This document shows, piece after piece, positions 27,500 to 34,511 of a DNA stretch of 34,511 nt. The translations under genes and the position numbers were made by a program. The DNA is from Shewanella sp. 10N.286.48.A6 (GTDB lineage Bacteria; Pseudomonadota; Gammaproteobacteria; Enterobacterales; Shewanellaceae): the NCBI RefSeq assembly GCF_002873135.1, contig NZ_MCVI01000036.1, forward strand, positions 54,428 to 88,938. The letters are read 5' to 3'. The notes beneath the pieces are model-generated. The model was not told the origin of the DNA, ran no database searches, and worked only from the letters and a program-made list of their open reading frames with translations. The first letter of the stretch is position 1, and each line of letters begins with the position of its first letter.

Positions 27500-28747
27500 A
27501 TGATTTTTCAAACCTTGAAACGCATTCCTTTTTGGCAAAAAGTACTCGCAGGCTTTGCCTTAGGTATCCTTGCAGGTGTAGCTTTAGGCGAAAGTGCAGT
27601 AATACTAAAACCTTTAGGTGATTTATTTATTAGCGCCATCAAAATGTTGGTTGCACCTTTAGTTTTTTGCGCCATCGTTGTCAGTATTACCTCATTAGGC
27701 TCACAAGCTAATTTAAAGCGCTTAAGCTTTAAAACCTTAGGCATGTTCATGTTTACTGGCACCATGGCATCGTTTATTGGTTTAGCCATTGGTAGCTCAT
27801 TTGATATGGGCGGCAGTTTAGAACTAGCGACCTCAGAAGTGCGCGACCGTGATATCCCAGGGTTTGCCCAAGTGTTACTTAATATGATCCCAGTAAACCC
27901 TTTTGCATCATTAGCTGAAGGTAAAGTCCTGCAAATTATTGTGTTTGCAGCGCTCGTTGGTATTGCAATTAACGCCGTTGGTGAAAAGGCAGAGCCACTT
28001 AAGCGCACCATTGAAGCAGGTTCAGAAGTAATGTTTGAACTAACCCGTATGGTATTAAAGCTTACCCCTATCGGCGTGTTCGGCTTGATGGCATGGGTTG
28101 TTGGTGAATACGGCCTGTCAACTTTACTGCCATTAGGTAAGTTTATTGTGGCTATTTATGTGGCTGCATTAATTCATATTATTTTTGTTTATGGTGGTTT
28201 AGTGAAGTTTGCTGCCGGCCTAAGCCCTGTACAATTTTTCCGTAAAGCCATGCCTGCTCAACTAGTGGCATTTAGCACCGCATCAAGTTTTGGCACCTTA
28301 CCAGCAAGTAGTAAATGTACTGAGTCTATGGGTGTATCAAAGCGCTATAGCGCCTTTGTATTGCCGTTAGGCGCTACCATGAACATGGATGGCTGTGGCG
28401 GTATTTACCCTGCTATTGCGGCGATATTTATTGCGCAAATTTACGGTATTCCACTGGATATGACCGACTACATGCTCATTGCGGTAACGGCAACTGTGGC
28501 GTCAGTAGGTACAGCAGGTGTTCCAGGTAGTGCGATGGTGATGCTAACAGTGACCTTGGGCGTGGTTGGTTTACCCCTTGAAGGCATTGCCTTTATCGCC
28601 GCTATTGACCGCGTTATTGATATGATCCGCACCGCAACCAATGTCACTGGTGACATGATGACAGCTGTGGTTGTTGGCAAAAGCGAAGGCCAATTCGATG
28701 AGCAACAGTTTTATTCAGATGAAAAAGCGCTAAATCAAGCGGCTTAA
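27500..28747 (+). CDS. Dicarboxylate/amino acid:cation symporter (DAACS family)
   Basis: A 415-residue inner membrane symporter of the GltP/GltPh/DctA fold, driven by Na+ or H+. The HP1 tip is STASSFGTLPASSKC (about 258-272), the TM7 motif is NMDGCGGIYP (about 295), HP2 is TAGVPGSA (about 338-345), and TM8 is RVIDMIRTATNVTGD (about 371-385). The TM8 Asp, Arg and Asn that hold the amino group and side-chain carboxylate in GltPh are kept, which favours an acidic amino acid or dicarboxylate. The Thr of NMDGT is Cys here. The ATG at 27500 has GGAA five bases upstream; the TTG just before it is less likely. A terminator follows. Confidence 0.9.
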   Translation: MIFQTLKRIPFWQKVLAGFALGILAGVALGESAVILKPLGDLFISAIKMLVAPLVFCAIVVSITSLGSQANLKRLSFKTLGMFMFTGTMASFIGLAIGSSFDMGGSLELATSEVRDRDIPGFAQVLLNMIPVNPFASLAEGKVLQIIVFAALVGIAINAVGEKAEPLKRTIEAGSEVMFELTRMVLKLTPIGVFGLMAWVVGEYGLSTLLPLGKFIVAIYVAALIHIIFVYGGLVKFAAGLSPVQFFRKAMPAQLVAFSTASSFGTLPASSKCTESMGVSKRYSAFVLPLGATMNMDGCGGIYPAIAAIFIAQIYGIPLDMTDYMLIAVTATVASVGTAGVPGSAMVMLTVTLGVVGLPLEGIAFIAAIDRVIDMIRTATNVTGDMMTAVVVGKSEGQFDEQQFYSDEKALNQAA

Positions 28748-28776
28748 ATCGAGTCGCTCAGCAGCGAAAATTTATT

Positions 28777-28812
28777 AAAAAACGGCTAACTCAAACTGAG
28801 TTAGCCGTTTTT
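28777..28812. terminator. Bidirectional terminator between symporter gene and porin operon
   Basis: Perfect 15-bp stem AAAACGGCTAACTCA / TGAGTTAGCCGTTTT with a three-base loop and T-runs in both directions. It ends the symporter transcript and the leftward nitrate-type operon. Confidence 0.9.
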
Positions 28813-28855
28813 ATTTAAGCGTTAACTGTTCAGACCAACTGCTTAAAAGCTACGG

Positions 28856-30109
28856 CTAGAACTTAGCATTAGCCCATAACCACAGTTTATCAGTATCGAC
28901 TTTACCTGCAGCAGTATCGCCTTTTGAATACGCGGCGTATTTAATCCCTAAGGTATAATTTTTTGTCACCGGCACGCTGAAGACTGCATTAATTTCAGAC
29001 CCTAAATCATCCACTAAAGCCGATGATTCATCAGCCTCAAAATCGTGATATACCAGCGCCCATTTACCGCCAATCACCTTACCGCCAATTGAGGCGTAAA
29101 GATCGGCTAAGCCTTGTTTAGGGGTTGATAAAAACTGATCTGACCAACCATTAAAGCCATGCAAGGTCGCTAAAGGTGTTTGGAAACCATAGTCGCCGCC
29201 GTCTGATCCCAATACTTCATAACCCACTTTAATAGTAATCGCCGAAAAACCGACTCCAGCCTCAACGCTCATATAATCAGCTGAATAGGACAAGTCTGCG
29301 TTATCAGAATCCTGGGTGGCATACTCTGCTGAATACAATACTTTGATATCACCCACATCGGTATTACCAGCAAAGCGTAAACCATAGGTATCAAGGCCGT
29401 TATCAATGGCGCTATCTTCTTCTAGTAAATACCCATAACCACTTAAGGTACCAAAATCGGTTTTTAGTGAAGCATTTATCAGGTTATCTTTTGAATCGAT
29501 ATCTTTTTCCTGTGCAAAGATACGATTACGCTGGCTGATATAGCCGTAGTCAATTTTAAATACATCGTTAAATTTGTACTCTAACATCACCCCATCGAAG
29601 GTCTGTCTATCTTGACGCCAGCCCACATGACCCACAAAGCGTTGGTTATCAAAGGTAATGACTTGGCGACCACCTTTAACGGTAAAGCCTTCATAGTTAT
29701 ATTTTAAAAAGAATTGATCAAACTCGGTGGTTTCTGGATCGGCAATCACTGAATATTGCGGATTTTTACCCAAGGTATTGTTGTAATCATCAACGCCGGC
29801 AACCACACGTGAATCTTCAAACTCAAGGGTGGACGAAAAACCATAGTAATCAGCTGTGGCATAAGTCAGACGAGTGCGAAGGGTTAAACCATCAGCATCT
29901 TTTAAGGCATTATCTTGATCAACCATTTCATAACGCAAATTCAAGTCGACCTTAACGCTGCCTTGGGTGACCGCATCAGCAACGGACTGGGTCGTTTCAG
30001 CATTAGCCGAGCCCATGGCCAACAAGGTTAATGATAGCGGCGCCGCAAGGCTTACTATCGATTTGGTTAATTTGCTATTAATCAGTGCAGCGAGTTGCTT
30101 CTGTTTCAT
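28856..30109 (-). CDS. Outer membrane porin (alginate-export-like barrel)
   Basis: A 417-residue beta-barrel. The signal peptide is SIVSLAAPLSLTLLAMGSANA, with cleavage before ETTQS near residue 38. The mature protein shows alternating strands, a tendency to LRYEMVDQDNALKDADGLTLRTRLTYAT at the start, GGRQVITFDNQRFVGHVGWRQDRQTFDGV near 150-180, and a final aromatic (LWLWANAKF), all typical of the Alginate_exp (PF13372)-like porins. I start at the ATG at 30109 (AAGGA six bases upstream); an adjacent ATG at 30112 and an upstream in-frame start at 30178 inside the ATPase gene are less likely. It is the fourth gene of the ABC operon, 46 bp behind the ATPase, so it may admit the same anion through the outer membrane. 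The substrate is not shown by sequence. Confidence 0.85.
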   Translation of the reverse strand: MKQKQLAALINSKLTKSIVSLAAPLSLTLLAMGSANAETTQSVADAVTQGSVKVDLNLRYEMVDQDNALKDADGLTLRTRLTYATADYYGFSSTLEFEDSRVVAGVDDYNNTLGKNPQYSVIADPETTEFDQFFLKYNYEGFTVKGGRQVITFDNQRFVGHVGWRQDRQTFDGVMLEYKFNDVFKIDYGYISQRNRIFAQEKDIDSKDNLINASLKTDFGTLSGYGYLLEEDSAIDNGLDTYGLRFAGNTDVGDIKVLYSAEYATQDSDNADLSYSADYMSVEAGVGFSAITIKVGYEVLGSDGGDYGFQTPLATLHGFNGWSDQFLSTPKQGLADLYASIGGKVIGGKWALVYHDFEADESSALVDDLGSEINAVFSVPVTKNYTLGIKYAAYSKGDTAAGKVDTDKLWLWANAKF

Positions 30110-30155
30110 CATCTTTCCTTTTATATTTATAACTAAACTGTTCCATGCATCAGTG

Positions 30156-30998
30156 TTAAACCGCTTCAGCCTGTTCATCTGATGTAGTTAATGACTTACT
30201 AATATTAATAGGCTCTACTTTGCGCTGTTTCTCATAAAGAAACTTCAGTACTTCGGCCCGCAAACGGTTGTATTCAGGATCTTCTGCTAGCGCCAGACGA
30301 TCTCTTGGGCGGGGTAAATCAACTGCAAGAATTTCACCCACGGTTGCTTCTGGGCCATTGGTCATCATCACAATTTTGTCTGACAGCAATACCGCTTCAT
30401 CCACGTCATGGGTGATCATGATGACGGTATTATTAAGCTCCAGTTGAATTTCCATCAGCGAGTCTTGCATATGGGCTCGGGTCAAAGCATCGAGCGCCCC
30501 AAAAGGCTCATCCATCAATAGCACTTCAGGTTCCATTGCCAAGGCTCTGGCGATGCCCACTCGTTGTTTCATGCCGCCTGATATTTCACTGGGCAGTTTG
30601 TGCATCGCATGATCCATATGCACTAGGCTCAGGTTGTATTCAATCCATTGCTTCATTTCAGCTTTTGACTTAGTGCCTTTAAACACCTGCTTTACTGCTA
30701 ATTCCACATTTTGATATGAGGTTAACCAAGGCAATAAAGAGTGGTTTTGAAACACCACAGCTCGCTCAGGGCCGGGCTCTGAGACTTCAGTACTATTTAA
30801 AATCACCCCACCTTTGGTGGCCTGATATAGCCCCGCCACAATATTGAGTACGGTTGATTTACCACACCCCGAGTGACCAATAAGCGAGACAAACTCACCT
30901 TTATTAATTTTTAAATTGACTTCCTTTAGCGCCTTAAACGGCCCATTTGGGGTTGGAAAGTCCATGTCGATATTACTAATGTCTAAAAATACACTCAT
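30156..30998 (-). CDS. nrtD: ABC transporter ATPase, nitrate/taurine type
   Basis: A 280-residue ATPase of the NrtD/SsuB/TauB group. Walker A GHSGCGKST (about 42-50), signature ISGGMKQR (about 138-145), Walker B VLLMDEPFGALD (about 158-169) and the switch His in MITHDVDEA (about 195-203) are complete, so it should be active. A C-terminal stretch (PRPRDRLALAEDPEYNRLRAEVLKFL) is typical for the nitrate/bicarbonate subgroup. Single ATPase domain with no fused NrtA-like domain, so NrtD rather than NrtC type. ATG at 30998 with AAGGA upstream. It lies 38 bp behind the permease gene. Confidence 0.92.
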   Translation of the reverse strand: MSVFLDISNIDMDFPTPNGPFKALKEVNLKINKGEFVSLIGHSGCGKSTVLNIVAGLYQATKGGVILNSTEVSEPGPERAVVFQNHSLLPWLTSYQNVELAVKQVFKGTKSKAEMKQWIEYNLSLVHMDHAMHKLPSEISGGMKQRVGIARALAMEPEVLLMDEPFGALDALTRAHMQDSLMEIQLELNNTVIMITHDVDEAVLLSDKIVMMTNGPEATVGEILAVDLPRPRDRLALAEDPEYNRLRAEVLKFLYEKQRKVEPINISKSLTTSDEQAEAV

Positions 30999-31036
30999 AA
31001 AATTTATCCTTATTCCTCAACGAACTCTTCAACCAG

Positions 31037-32026
31037 TTAGTGACTTTTATCCCAAGAGAACCAGCGCTGTAGTGCCAGTACGCCACGGTCTAACAAAAAG
31101 CCAATAAAGCCAATCACAATCACTGCCGCCATTATTCGTGACAGAGATTCTGAACTGCCGTTTTGGAACTCATCCCAAACAAACTTTCCAAGCCCAGGGT
31201 TTTGCGCCAACATTTCTGCGGCAATTAACACCATCCATGCCACTCCTAGGGATAAACGCATGCCAGTAAAAATCAGTGGTATTGATGCTGGTAGCACGAT
31301 TTTTTGTACGTGGGTTAACGGCGATAAGCGCAGCACCCGGCTGACATTGAGTAAGTCAGAATCAATGGATGCCACCCCTATTGAGGTATTGATGACCATC
31401 GGCCACAGACTACAGAGGGTGACGGTTAACATGGAGTTGATAAATGATTTAGAGAACATAGGATCTGGTGACACATATAACGCGCTCACCACCATGGTCA
31501 CCAACGGCAACCATGCCAGTGGTGACACAGGTTTGAATATTTGCACTATCGGATTAACCGCTGCATTAACGGTTTTACTTAACCCCATCCAGATCCCCAT
31601 GGGGATAGCAATAATGGCGGCTAGTATAAACCCAGACATAACCGTGATAAGTGAGGTCACTATCTGATCGAAGAAGGTTTCCTTACCGGTATACGTTCTG
31701 GTTTTCGCTTGATAACTGGGATCGGCAGCCAGCCTTGCATTATTGCGAACTTGTTGGCGCTCATAAAAAGCCGCCGCCTTTTCTCGCTCGGCATTATGCT
31801 CTTGGTAAAGCCCATCGAACTGACCTATAACAGCCACAGGACCAGGAAACTTACCTAGGGATGTATTAATATTATTGGCTGTAATTGACCAAATAACCAA
31901 AAACACGGTAATACCGATGAGCGGTAATAATAATGCTTTGCTCATTGCCGCTGATTTGGCTAACAACGAAGTTACAGCCGACTTATCCATAGGGAGTCTC
32001 TGCGCTAATCTTGCAATGGTTGTCAT
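31037..32026 (-). CDS. nrtB: ABC transporter permease, nitrate type
   Basis: A 329-residue inner membrane permease of the NrtB/SsuC/TauC group. One N-terminal span (about 32-50) is followed by a charged stretch (EHNAEREKAAAFYERQQVRNN and GKETFFDQIV), then five more spans including FILAAIIAIPMGIWMG, LAWLPLVTMVVSALYV and MAAVIVIGFIGFLL. The EAA-like coupling loop to the ATPase is around NVSRVLRLSPLTHVQKIVLPASIP. The charged region after the first span is a feature of the nitrate type. ATG at 32026 with GAGGATAG upstream. It lies 89 bp behind the binding-protein gene. Confidence 0.92.
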   Translation of the reverse strand: MTTIARLAQRLPMDKSAVTSLLAKSAAMSKALLLPLIGITVFLVIWSITANNINTSLGKFPGPVAVIGQFDGLYQEHNAEREKAAAFYERQQVRNNARLAADPSYQAKTRTYTGKETFFDQIVTSLITVMSGFILAAIIAIPMGIWMGLSKTVNAAVNPIVQIFKPVSPLAWLPLVTMVVSALYVSPDPMFSKSFINSMLTVTLCSLWPMVINTSIGVASIDSDLLNVSRVLRLSPLTHVQKIVLPASIPLIFTGMRLSLGVAWMVLIAAEMLAQNPGLGKFVWDEFQNGSSESLSRIMAAVIVIGFIGFLLDRGVLALQRWFSWDKSH

Positions 32027-32115
32027 AGGTCTATCCTCACTTCGATAGCTCTTACTTGCATAAAATCTGAATCAAACTCGACATAAAACTCGAGATAAAG
32101 TACTTAAGCTCAGGC

Positions 32116-33489
32116 TTACAGTTTGTCGCCTTGTTTTAATCCGATACTGAACTTGTTGATATAGGCATTCGGTGCACTACCGTCATACACAATGTCATCA
32201 ATAAAATGTTGCTGCGGCTTTTTAAAGCCCGTTTCAGTAGCAAAGTCAGGGAAATGTTTGGCATCAATACTTTTATCATCAATTAACGATTGCGCCGCTT
32301 TTGCATAGATATCTGGACGGTAAACCTTGGCAGCTATCTCTTTGTACCAAGTATCAGGCTTATCATCTGAAATCTGTCCCCAACGACGCATTTGGGTTAA
32401 GTACCAAATCGCATCTGAGTAATATGGGTAGGTTGCGTTATAACGAAAGAACACGTTGAAATCAGGCACCGCGCGCTTATCACCTTTCTCATATTCAAAG
32501 GTGCCCGTCATGCTATTGGCAATCACATCGTAATCAGCGCCAACATAGTTAGATTGAGATAAGATTTTCACAGCTGCTGGGCGGTTAGCATTGTTGTTTT
32601 CGTCTAACCATTTAGCCGCTTTAATTAATGCTCTAGTTAAGCGAATAGTGGTGTTTGGATACTTTTCAGCAAATTCTGCAGTAATACCAAATACTTTTTC
32701 AGGGTTATCTTTCCAAATTTCATAATCGGTAACCACTGGCACCCCGATGCCTTTAAATACCGCTTGTTGGTTCCAAGGCTCACCAACGCAGTAGCCATAG
32801 ATGGTGCCAGCTTCAAGGGTTGATGGCATTTGTGGTGGCGGCGTAACAGATAAGTAAGCTTCAGCGTCAAGTTGTCCTGAAGTATCACCTTTGTGAGGCG
32901 CATAAAAACCGGGGTGAATACCACCAGCGGCTAACCAATAACGTAGTTCATAGTTGTGGGTAGAGACTGGAAATACCATGCCCATTTTAAAGGGCTTACC
33001 TTGCTCGTTATATTTATCTACCACAGGTTTGAGCGAGTCTGCTTTAATGGGATGAACCGGTTTACCATCAGCATTTTTAGCGATGTTAGGCTTCATTTGC
33101 GCCCAAATATCATTGGATACAGTAATAGCATTACCATTTAAATCCATTGAAAAAGGCGTAATGATATGGGCTTTGGTACCATAACCAATCGTGGCTGCAA
33201 TAGGCTGACCTGCTAGCATATGCGCCCCATCTAAGCGGCCATCAATCACGCCGTCCAGTAACACTTTCCAGTTAGCTTGAGCTTCGATGGTGACGTATAA
33301 GCCTTCTTCTTCGAAATAACCATTTTCATAAGCGATAGCGATAGGCGCCATATCGGTCAGTTTAATAAAACCAAATGTCAGCTCTTCTTTTTCAGGAAAG
33401 CCTACTTCTGCAGTGGCAACATTAACTTGCATCGCTGCACCAATACTTAGCGCGACCGCAAGCTGTTTAAAAGACGTTTTCCAGTTCAT
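32116..33489 (-). CDS. nrtA: Periplasmic nitrate-type binding protein NrtA
   Basis: A 457-residue binding protein of the NrtA/CmpA/NasF group that would deliver nitrate (or a related anion) to the ABC permease. It has a Sec-type signal ([18 protein letters not shown], cleavage near residue 27) and no lipobox, so it is free in the periplasm, unlike cyanobacterial Nrt[55 protein letters not shown] and [19 protein letters not shown] are shared with the family. Nitrate, cyanate and bicarbonate members are close, so the ligand is inferred as nitrate, helped by the leader RNA. ATG at 33489 with AAGGGA seven bases upstream. First gene of a leftward operon with nrtB, nrtD and a porin. Confidence 0.9.
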   Translation of the reverse strand: MNWKTSFKQLAVALSIGAAMQVNVATAEVGFPEKEELTFGFIKLTDMAPIAIAYENGYFEEEGLYVTIEAQANWKVLLDGVIDGRLDGAHMLAGQPIAATIGYGTKAHIITPFSMDLNGNAITVSNDIWAQMKPNIAKNADGKPVHPIKADSLKPVVDKYNEQGKPFKMGMVFPVSTHNYELRYWLAAGGIHPGFYAPHKGDTSGQLDAEAYLSVTPPPQMPSTLEAGTIYGYCVGEPWNQQAVFKGIGVPVVTDYEIWKDNPEKVFGITAEFAEKYPNTTIRLTRALIKAAKWLDENNNANRPAAVKILSQSNYVGADYDVIANSMTGTFEYEKGDKRAVPDFNVFFRYNATYPYYSDAIWYLTQMRRWGQISDDKPDTWYKEIAAKVYRPDIYAKAAQSLIDDKSIDAKHFPDFATETGFKKPQQHFIDDIVYDGSAPNAYINKFSIGLKQGDKL

Positions 33490-33524
33490 CGTTTATCCCT
33501 TTTAAGTTTAAAATGACTTAAAAC

Positions 33525-33570
33525 AAAAAAGGCGCTTTAATTATCCCTAAGGAATAATTAAAGCGCCTTT
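33525..33570 (-). terminator. Intrinsic terminator in the nrtA leader (attenuator)
   Basis: Minus-strand hairpin of about 20 bp. The 5' arm starts AAAGGCGCTTTAATTAT, the loop is TTA, and the 3' arm ATAATTAAAGCGCCTTT is followed by TTTTTT. It ends about 36 bases before the nrtA ATG and on the same strand, with no gene between it and the upstream region, so it can only stop transcription entering the nrt operon from its own promoter. Its role as an attenuator is inferred from its place. Confidence 0.8.
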
Positions 33571-33576
33571 GCTTTA
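33559..33576 (-). promoter_or_regulatory. ANTAR-type hexaloop hairpin (P2-like) overlapping the terminator
   Basis: On the minus strand, stem TAAAGC / GCTTTA closes a six-base loop AAAGGC with A at position 1 and G at position 4, as in the hairpins bound by ANTAR-domain antiterminators such as NasR and NasT. Twelve of its 18 bases also form the 5' arm of the leader terminator, so the two folds exclude each other. A matching upstream P1 hairpin was not found. Confidence 0.5.
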
Positions 33577-33707
33577 TCGTTAATGTGTTCCATCTTGTCG
33601 CTCTGCATAAATATTCAACAAACTGCAGATTAAACCAATAAATAGTCTCAATGACGAATATTGTTGTCATAGTCCATTCAGTAACCATGCCATAAATGTA
33701 AACCTCT

Positions 33708-33734
33708 GTTATAAATGATTAAATGTGTTTGCAA
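33708..33734 (-). promoter_or_regulatory. Candidate promoter of the nrt operon
   Basis: Read leftward, TTGCAA (33734-33729) and TATAAC (33713-33708) are 15 bases apart, or 16 from GTTGCA. The start would give a leader of about 200 bases, long enough for antitermination hairpins. The spacing is short, so this is tentative. Confidence 0.3.
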
Positions 33735-33768
33735 CTGAAAAACCTATTGCCCCTAAGCGTCCGTAACG

Positions 33769-33798
33769 GTGCAAGATAAAATACTGTTGCACTTTTTT
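33769..33798 (+). terminator. Plus-strand hairpin with T-run, no gene upstream
   Basis: Stem GTGCAA / TTGCAC with a 12-base loop followed by TTTTTT. No plus-strand gene precedes it, so it would end a small or antisense RNA if used; otherwise it is chance. Confidence 0.4.
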
Positions 33799-33850
33799 GG
33801 GCAGCATTTAACTTTAGACTAGCACCGGAACTTGGGGTTTAGTTGCTGAC

Positions 33851-33910
33851 TGTGTAGGTGATTGTGTATGTGATTGTGTATGTGATTGTGTATGTGATTG
33901 TGATTGTGTT
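33851..33910. repeat. 12-bp tandem repeat TGTGTATGTGAT
   Basis: Four consecutive 12-base units at 33851, 33863, 33875 and 33887 (the first with one change, AGG for ATG), followed by two half units. A simple repeat prone to slippage, upstream of the nrt operon promoter region. Confidence 0.9.
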
Positions 33911-33991
33911 AGTCGCAGAGTAAATGATTAAGTCATGGCTGTGTCGATAACTAAACCGATAGATAAGCAAATGAAATTGAGCTACCGATAT

Positions 33992-34026
33992 AAAAAAGCC
34001 ACTTAATCTGGTGATTAAGTGGCTTT
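33992..34026. terminator. Strong orphan terminator
   Basis: Perfect 14-bp stem AAAGCCACTTAATC / GATTAAGTGGCTTT with loop TGGT. It is stronger in the leftward direction, with six T on the minus strand. No gene abuts it on either side within several hundred bases; it may mark the end of a gene now lost or of a small RNA. Confidence 0.75.
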
Positions 34027-34099
34027 TATTTAGCAACTAATGCGAGTAACTAATCTGAATCACTAACTTAAGCTAATTGAGACGCATTAGCTGATGGTT

Positions 34100-34129
34100 A
34101 CTCTTGTTGAAACAACTCTTGTTGAAACA
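34100..34129. repeat. 15-bp tandem duplication
   Basis: ACTCTTGTTGAAACA occurs twice head to tail with no mismatch. Probably a recent slippage duplication in non-coding DNA. Confidence 0.85.
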
Positions 34130-34226
34130 ACCATAAGTTGATATTTCACTTTCAAATATAATCATGGAGTTAGCACAAAAATAACCATAAGCTGATATCG
34201 CCAAATACAATCATAAATTGATATTT
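34130..34226. repeat. Three diverged ATAA(G/A)(T/C)TGATAT repeats
   Basis: Copies ACCATAAGTTGATAT (34130), ACCATAAGCTGATAT (34184) and ATCATAAATTGATAT (about 34210), interspersed with CAAATATAATCAT and CAAATACAATCAT. Spacing is irregular and there are no constant spacers, so this is not a CRISPR array. It borders a transposase fragment and may be the remains of an IS end or of duplicated intergenic DNA. Confidence 0.6.
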
Positions 34227-34364
34227 TTGTGAAATGGCTTTTTTAAGTATAATTTTTATGTAAGAAAGTTTCATACAAAACAGGCTGCACAGGTCACTTT
34301 GCGTTCAAAAAGCAAGCACATATGCAGCCCCCTGGTGTGCGTTTATATTAAAGTTTGATAATTC

Positions 34365-34511
34365 TTAACGTCGTAAGTTAAGTTTTAAACCACAATAAAC
34401 GCGATACACACGTTTATGATCCCATTGATGCCCTAGGAGCCGTAGTCGTTTAAATATCTTTCGAAAACCATAAGCCCTATGCTTCTCTGCGATGCCTGAT
34501 ACGGCCTCAAT
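34365..34511 (-). pseudogene. IS3-family transposase OrfB fragment, cut by window edge
   Basis: Reading leftward from the window edge, 48 codons give a peptide with AEKHRAYGFRKIFKRLRLLG, then GHQWDHKRVYRVYCGLKLNL and a stop at 34365. This is the HTH_21-type segment near the N-terminal third of IS3-family OrfB (the pattern YGFRK...G..W.HKRVYR.Y..L.LN.R). In intact elements the chain continues into the DDE integrase domain; here it stops after LNLRR and the following DNA does not resume the transposase in this frame. The beginning lies outside the window, so the upstream part cannot be judged. It is best read as an inactive remnant. Confidence 0.8.

Larger units (their letters stand above)
33490..34364. 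other. Gene-poor leader and repeat region
   Basis: About 870 bp without a credible gene. It contains the nrtA leader with its terminator and ANTAR-like hairpin (33525-33576), a promoter-like pair (33708-33734), a plus-strand hairpin with T-run (33769-33798), a 12-bp tandem repeat (33851-33910), a strong orphan terminator (33992-34026), a 15-bp tandem duplication (34100-34129), three diverged ATAAGTTGATAT-type repeats (34130-34226), and a GGCTGCA...TGCAGCC inverted repeat (34283-34329). The short minus-strand frame over the 12-bp repeat translates to ITYTITYT-type text and is not a gene. Confidence 0.6.

Noticed and set aside
33602..33629. TCTGCA / TGCAGA hairpin as ANTAR P1
   Set aside because: Its loop is 16 bases rather than six and lacks the A1/G4 form, so it is not a standard P1.
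33680..33700. TGGCATGGTTACTGAAT as a sigma-54 promoter for the nrt operon
   Set aside because: The -24 part is fair, but the -12 part lacks the essential GC.
33839..34036. 65-codon open frame over the 12-bp repeat
   Set aside because: Its C-terminus is a simple ITYTITYT translation of the tandem repeat, with no start signal or family, so the frame is a repeat artefact.
34130..34226. CRISPR array in the ATAAGTTGATAT repeats
   Set aside because: Only three imperfect copies, irregular spacing, no cas genes, and repeats much shorter than CRISPR repeats.

Overview
The window looks like a chromosomal stretch of a marine gammaproteobacterium close to Shewanella. This rests on the overall protein flavour: a purE-purK pair, a Shewanella/Colwellia-type small DUF2375-like protein, a TonB-dependent receptor of the kind abundant in Shewanella and Alteromonas, a UUG-started gshA, and the base composition. 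No rRNA, tRNA, CRISPR array or intact mobile element was seen. About 23 genes can be supported, plus a fragment of an IS3-type transposase at the right edge.

Left part (1-10,100): a small conserved protein, a YeeN-type YebC/TACO1 protein and a ribosome hibernation factor, followed by an alpha-glucan utilisation unit. In that unit a TonB-dependent receptor and a very large lipoprotein pullulanase (GH13 with three C-terminal repeat modules) are transcribed leftward. A promoter-like pair and a LacI-type CG-centred palindrome lie upstream of the receptor. Polymer would be debranched at the cell surface and the maltodextrins imported by the receptor.

Middle (10,100-19,000): an OsmC-like peroxidase, a periplasmic tricorn-like S41 protease, and a stress-response cluster. 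The cluster holds a secreted YfbK-like protein that lacks the VWA domain, an ECF sigma factor, and a single-span Gln/Ser/Thr-rich putative anti-sigma protein. It is followed by purE-purK for purine synthesis.

Right-centre (19,000-28,800): a minimal membrane-anchored chemotaxis transducer, a lytic-transglycosylase-like lipoprotein, gshA translationally coupled to a small lipoprotein, an M16 zinc protease lipoprotein, a YqaA-type membrane protein, and a sodium/proton-coupled acidic amino acid or dicarboxylate symporter.

Right end (28,850-34,511): a leftward four-gene operon for nitrate-type anion uptake (periplasmic binding protein, permease, ATPase, then an outer membrane porin). Its leader carries a strong intrinsic terminator just before the first gene. 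The 5' arm of that terminator overlaps a hairpin with a six-base loop of the ANTAR (NasR/NasT) target type, which suggests nitrate-responsive antitermination. Beyond it lies about 870 bp of repeat-rich, gene-poor DNA with orphan terminators, ending in the IS3 transposase remnant. The most notable points are the leader RNA, the VWA-less YfbK-like protein, and the porin placed inside the anion ABC operon.
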